From Streptomyces sp. NBC_01571 (GTDB lineage: Bacteria; Actinomycetota; Actinomycetes; Streptomycetales; Streptomycetaceae): a stretch of 64,000 bases of DNA. The notes beneath the pieces are model-generated. The model worked only from the letters and a program-made list of their open reading frames with translations, did no database searches and was not told where the DNA came from. The DNA is taken from contig NZ_JAPEPZ010000001.1 in NCBI RefSeq assembly GCF_026339875.1, forward strand, positions 5,394,001 to 5,458,000, written 5' to 3'. The position numbers and the translations under genes were made by a program. This document shows positions 61,620 through 64,000 of this stretch, in pieces; within the stretch, counting starts at the first letter, position 1, and each line of letters opens with the position of its first letter.

Positions 61620-62786
61620 ATGACGGTCATGGAGCAGCGAGGTGCTTACCGGCCCACGCCGCCGCCCGCCTGGCAGCCCCGCACCGACCCCGCGCCGCTG
61701 CTGCCCGACGCGCTGCCCCATCGCGTCCTCGGCACCGAAACGGCCGCACAGGTCGACCCGGATCTGCTGCGCCGTCTGTACACGGAGCTGGTGCGAGGCC
61801 GCCGCTACAACACGCAGGCCACGGCTCTCACCAAGCAGGGCCGCCTCGCGGTCTACCCCTCCAGCACGGGCCAGGAGGCCTGTGAGGTCGCCGCCGCGCT
61901 CGTCCTGGAGGAACGCGACTGGCTCTTCCCCAGCTACCGCGACACCCTCGCCGCCGTCGCCCGCGGCCTCGACCCCGTCCAGGCCCTGACCCTCCTGCGC
62001 GGCGACTGGCACACCGGGTACGACCCCCGTGAGCACCGCATCGCTCCGCTGTGCACCCCGCTCGCCACCCAGCTTCCGCACGCGGTGGGCCTCGCGCACG
62101 CCGCCCGTCTCAAGGGCGACGACGTGGTCGCGCTCGCCCTGGTGGGCGACGGCGGCACCAGCGAGGGCGACTTCCACGAGGCGCTGAACTTCGCCGCCGT
62201 GTGGCAGGTCCCGGTCGTCTTCCTCGTCCAGAACAACGGCTTCGCCATCTCCGTCCCGCTCGACAAGCAGACCGCGGCTCCTTCGCTGGCCCACAAGGCC
62301 GTCGGCTACGGAATGCCCGGGCGCCTGGTCGACGGGAACGACGCGGCGGCCGTGCACGAGGTCCTGAGCGACGCCGTGCGCCACGCGCGCGCCGGCGGCG
62401 GTCCGACGCTCGTCGAGGCCGTGACGTACCGCATCGAGGCCCATACGAACGCCGACGACGCGACCCGCTACCGCGGTGACTCCGAGGTCGAGACCTGGCG
62501 CGCGCACGACCCGATCGTGCTCCTGGAGCAGGAGCTGACCGCGCGTGGTCTCCTCGACGAGGAGGGCATCCAGGCCGCCCGTGAGGCCGCCGAGGCGATG
62601 GCCGCGGACCTGCGTGCCCGGATGAACCAGGACCCGGTGCTCGACCCCATGGATCTGTTCGCCCATGTGTATGCCGAGCCCACACCGCAACTGCGCGAAC
62701 AGGAAGCGCAGTTGCGTGCGGAGCTGGCGGCCGAGGCCGAGCCGGACTCCGCCGCCGGATCCGAGTCGGAAGGCAGCGGCCGATGA
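61620..62786 (+). CDS. bkdA: Branched-chain alpha-keto acid dehydrogenase E1 alpha
   Basis: 388 residues from the ATG at 61620 (GAGGAGG seven bases upstream). Thiamine diphosphate motif GDGGTSEGDFHEALNFAAVW and phosphorylation-loop-like YRIEAHTNADDATRYR. Decarboxylates branched 2-keto acids, giving isobutyryl- and methylbutyryl-CoA, primers for branched fatty acids and some polyketides. Overlaps bkdB by four bases. Confidence 0.93.
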   Translation: MTVMEQRGAYRPTPPPAWQPRTDPAPLLPDALPHRVLGTETAAQVDPDLLRRLYTELVRGRRYNTQATALTKQGRLAVYPSSTGQEACEVAAALVLEERDWLFPSYRDTLAAVARGLDPVQALTLLRGDWHTGYDPREHRIAPLCTPLATQLPHAVGLAHAARLKGDDVVALALVGDGGTSEGDFHEALNFAAVWQVPVVFLVQNNGFAISVPLDKQTAAPSLAHKAVGYGMPGRLVDGNDAAAVHEVLSDAVRHARAGGGPTLVEAVTYRIEAHTNADDATRYRGDSEVETWRAHDPIVLLEQELTARGLLDEEGIQAAREAAEAMAADLRARMNQDPVLDPMDLFAHVYAEPTPQLREQEAQLRAELAAEAEPDSAAGSESEGSGR

Positions 62787-63787
62787 CCACCGTCGCCCTC
62801 AAACCCGCCACCATGGCGCAGGCCCTCACCCGCGCGCTGCGCGACGCCATGGCCGCCGATCCGAGCGTCCACGTCATGGGCGAGGACGTCGGCACCCTCG
62901 GCGGCGTCTTCCGCGTCACCGACGGGCTCGCCAAGGAGTTCGGCGAGGACCGCTGCACGGACACCCCGCTCGCCGAGGCGGGCATCCTCGGCACGGCCGT
63001 CGGCATGGCGATGTACGGGCTGCGGCCGGTCGTGGAGATGCAGTTCGACGCCTTCGCCTACCCGGCCTTCGAGCAGCTGATCTCGCACGTGGCGCGGATG
63101 CGCAACCGCACCCGCGGCGCCATGCCGCTGCCGCTGACCATCCGTGTGCCGTACGGCGGCGGCATCGGCGGCGTGGAGCACCACAGCGACTCCTCCGAGG
63201 CGTACTACATGGCGACTCCGGGGCTCCATGTCGTCACGCCCGCGACGGTCGCCGACGCCTACGGGCTGCTGCGCGCCTCCATCGCCTCCGACGACCCGGT
63301 CGTCTTCCTGGAGCCCAAGCGGCTGTACTGGTCGAAGGACTCCTGGAACCCCGACGAGCCGCAGTCCGTGGAGCCCATAGGCCGCGCGGTGGTGCGCCGG
63401 CCGGGCAGCAGCGCCACGCTCATCACCTACGGGCCGTCCGTGCCCGTCTGCCTGGAGGCGGCCGAGGCCGCGCGGGCCGAGGGCTGGGACCTCGAGGTCG
63501 TCGATCTGCGCTCCCTCGTCCCCTTCGACGACGAGACGGTGGCGGCGTCGGTGCGGCGGACCGGCCGCGCGGTCGTCGTGCACGAGTCGGGCGGCTACGG
63601 CGGTCCCGGCGGGGAGATAGCGGCCCGGGTGAGCGAGCGCTGTTTCCACCACCTCGAGGCGCCGGTGCTGCGCGTGGCCGGGTTCGACATCCCGTATCCG
63701 CCGCCGATGCTGGAGCGGCACCATCTGCCCGGCGTCGACCGGATCCTGGACGCCGTGGCGCGTCTCCAGTGGGAGGCGGACAACTGA
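62783..63787 (+). CDS. bkdB: Branched-chain alpha-keto acid dehydrogenase E1 beta
   Basis: 334 residues. VMGEDVGTLGGVFRVTDGLA, AEAGILGTAVGMAMYGLRPV and QFDAFAYPAFEQLISHVARM are typical of E1 beta, which completes the thiamine site. The stop overlaps the E2 start by one base. Confidence 0.95.
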   Translation: MTTVALKPATMAQALTRALRDAMAADPSVHVMGEDVGTLGGVFRVTDGLAKEFGEDRCTDTPLAEAGILGTAVGMAMYGLRPVVEMQFDAFAYPAFEQLISHVARMRNRTRGAMPLPLTIRVPYGGGIGGVEHHSDSSEAYYMATPGLHVVTPATVADAYGLLRASIASDDPVVFLEPKRLYWSKDSWNPDEPQSVEPIGRAVVRRPGSSATLITYGPSVPVCLEAAEAARAEGWDLEVVDLRSLVPFDDETVAASVRRTGRAVVVHESGGYGGPGGEIAARVSERCFHHLEAPVLRVAGFDIPYPPPMLERHHLPGVDRILDAVARLQWEADN

Positions 63788-64000
63788 TGGCCCAGGTGCT
63801 GGAGTTCAAGCTTCCCGACCTCGGCGAGGGCCTCACCGAGGCGGAGATCGTCCGCTGGCTCGTCGAGGTCGGTGACGTCGTCGCCGTCGACCAGCCCGTC
63901 GTGGAGGTGGAGACCGCCAAGGCGATGGTCGAGGTCCCGTGTCCCTACGGGGGCGTGGTCACGGCCCGCTTCGGCGAGGAGGGCACGGAGCTGCCGGTCG
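63787..64000 (+). CDS. bkdC: Branched-chain keto acid dehydrogenase E2, 5' end only
   Basis: 71 codons before the window end, from the ATG at 63787. It begins AQVLEFKLPDLGEGLTEAEI and carries the lipoyl-lysine motif VETAKAMVEVP. Dihydrolipoyl acyltransferase core of the complex; the rest is outside the window. Confidence 0.93.
   Translation, partial: MAQVLEFKLPDLGEGLTEAEIVRWLVEVGDVVAVDQPVVEVETAKAMVEVPCPYGGVVTARFGEEGTELPV

Overview
The window is high-GC actinobacterial DNA. Codon use, gene content and gene order point to Streptomyces. Both ends are conserved chromosome: fhaA-fhaB-pstP and tRNA-Leu(CAG) on the left, and phenylacetate catabolism (paaEDCBA, paaN, paaH, a TetR regulator) plus the branched-chain keto acid dehydrogenase operon (bkd) on the right. 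From memory, the S. coelicolor counterparts of these end genes lie close together and near oriC. A parS-type ParB site at 28982-28995 fits an origin-proximal position.

Between the flanks, about 2.9-45.1 kb, sits an aromatic type II polyketide gene cluster of angucycline type. A regulatory block (2.9-9.8 kb) holds a cytoplasmic NarL-type kinase-like protein, two TetR proteins (one a gamma-butyrolactone-receptor type), an OmpR-family regulator resembling atypical angucycline activators, an AfsA-type butyrolactone synthase and a partner reductase. The core operon (10.1-25.4 kb) encodes carboxylase alpha, TcmI/JadI-type cyclase, KS-alpha, KS-beta, ACP, ketoreductase, didomain aromatase, two FAD monooxygenases, an alpha/beta hydrolase, an MFS pump, a serine-less ACP-like protein, and carboxylase beta and epsilon. 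Running the other way are a Sfp-type phosphopantetheinyl transferase and a second aromatase, whose upstream region is interrupted by an intact ISL3-type IS. The tailoring block (29-40.5 kb) has a two-domain ABM oxygenase of the kind linked to angucycline C-C cleavage, a SnoaL-like protein, a cation/H+ antiporter, a flavin reductase, an HxlR regulator with an MFS pump, a third FAD monooxygenase, a flavin-dependent halogenase and a berberine-bridge-type oxidase. No deoxysugar or glycosyltransferase genes are present, so a halogenated, ring-modified aglycone is the likely product (inference).

Several points stand out. Two core genes (cyclase and first aromatase) are frameshifted as written. The second half of that aromatase is a near-perfect 458-bp inverted copy of the second aromatase. 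Two operon promoters share helically phased TCTGAC-type repeats ending exactly 14 bases before TATTGA. A 41-bp element is shared by two promoters that an HxlR repressor probably controls. The ACP-like protein lacks its phosphopantetheine serine.

The right part (45.3-64 kb) reads as ordinary chromosome: a DUF2252 protein, a J-domain protein, a rhodanese, an acyl-CoA dehydrogenase behind a KstR-like operator, the paa operon, a three-gene HTTM/RNA-methyltransferase operon, paaN, paaH-paaR, an Lrp-type regulator and bkdA-bkdB-bkdC (cut by the window end). Three ACCGNNCGNNCGGT-type palindromes lie before paaA, between paaN and paaH, and before bkdA.
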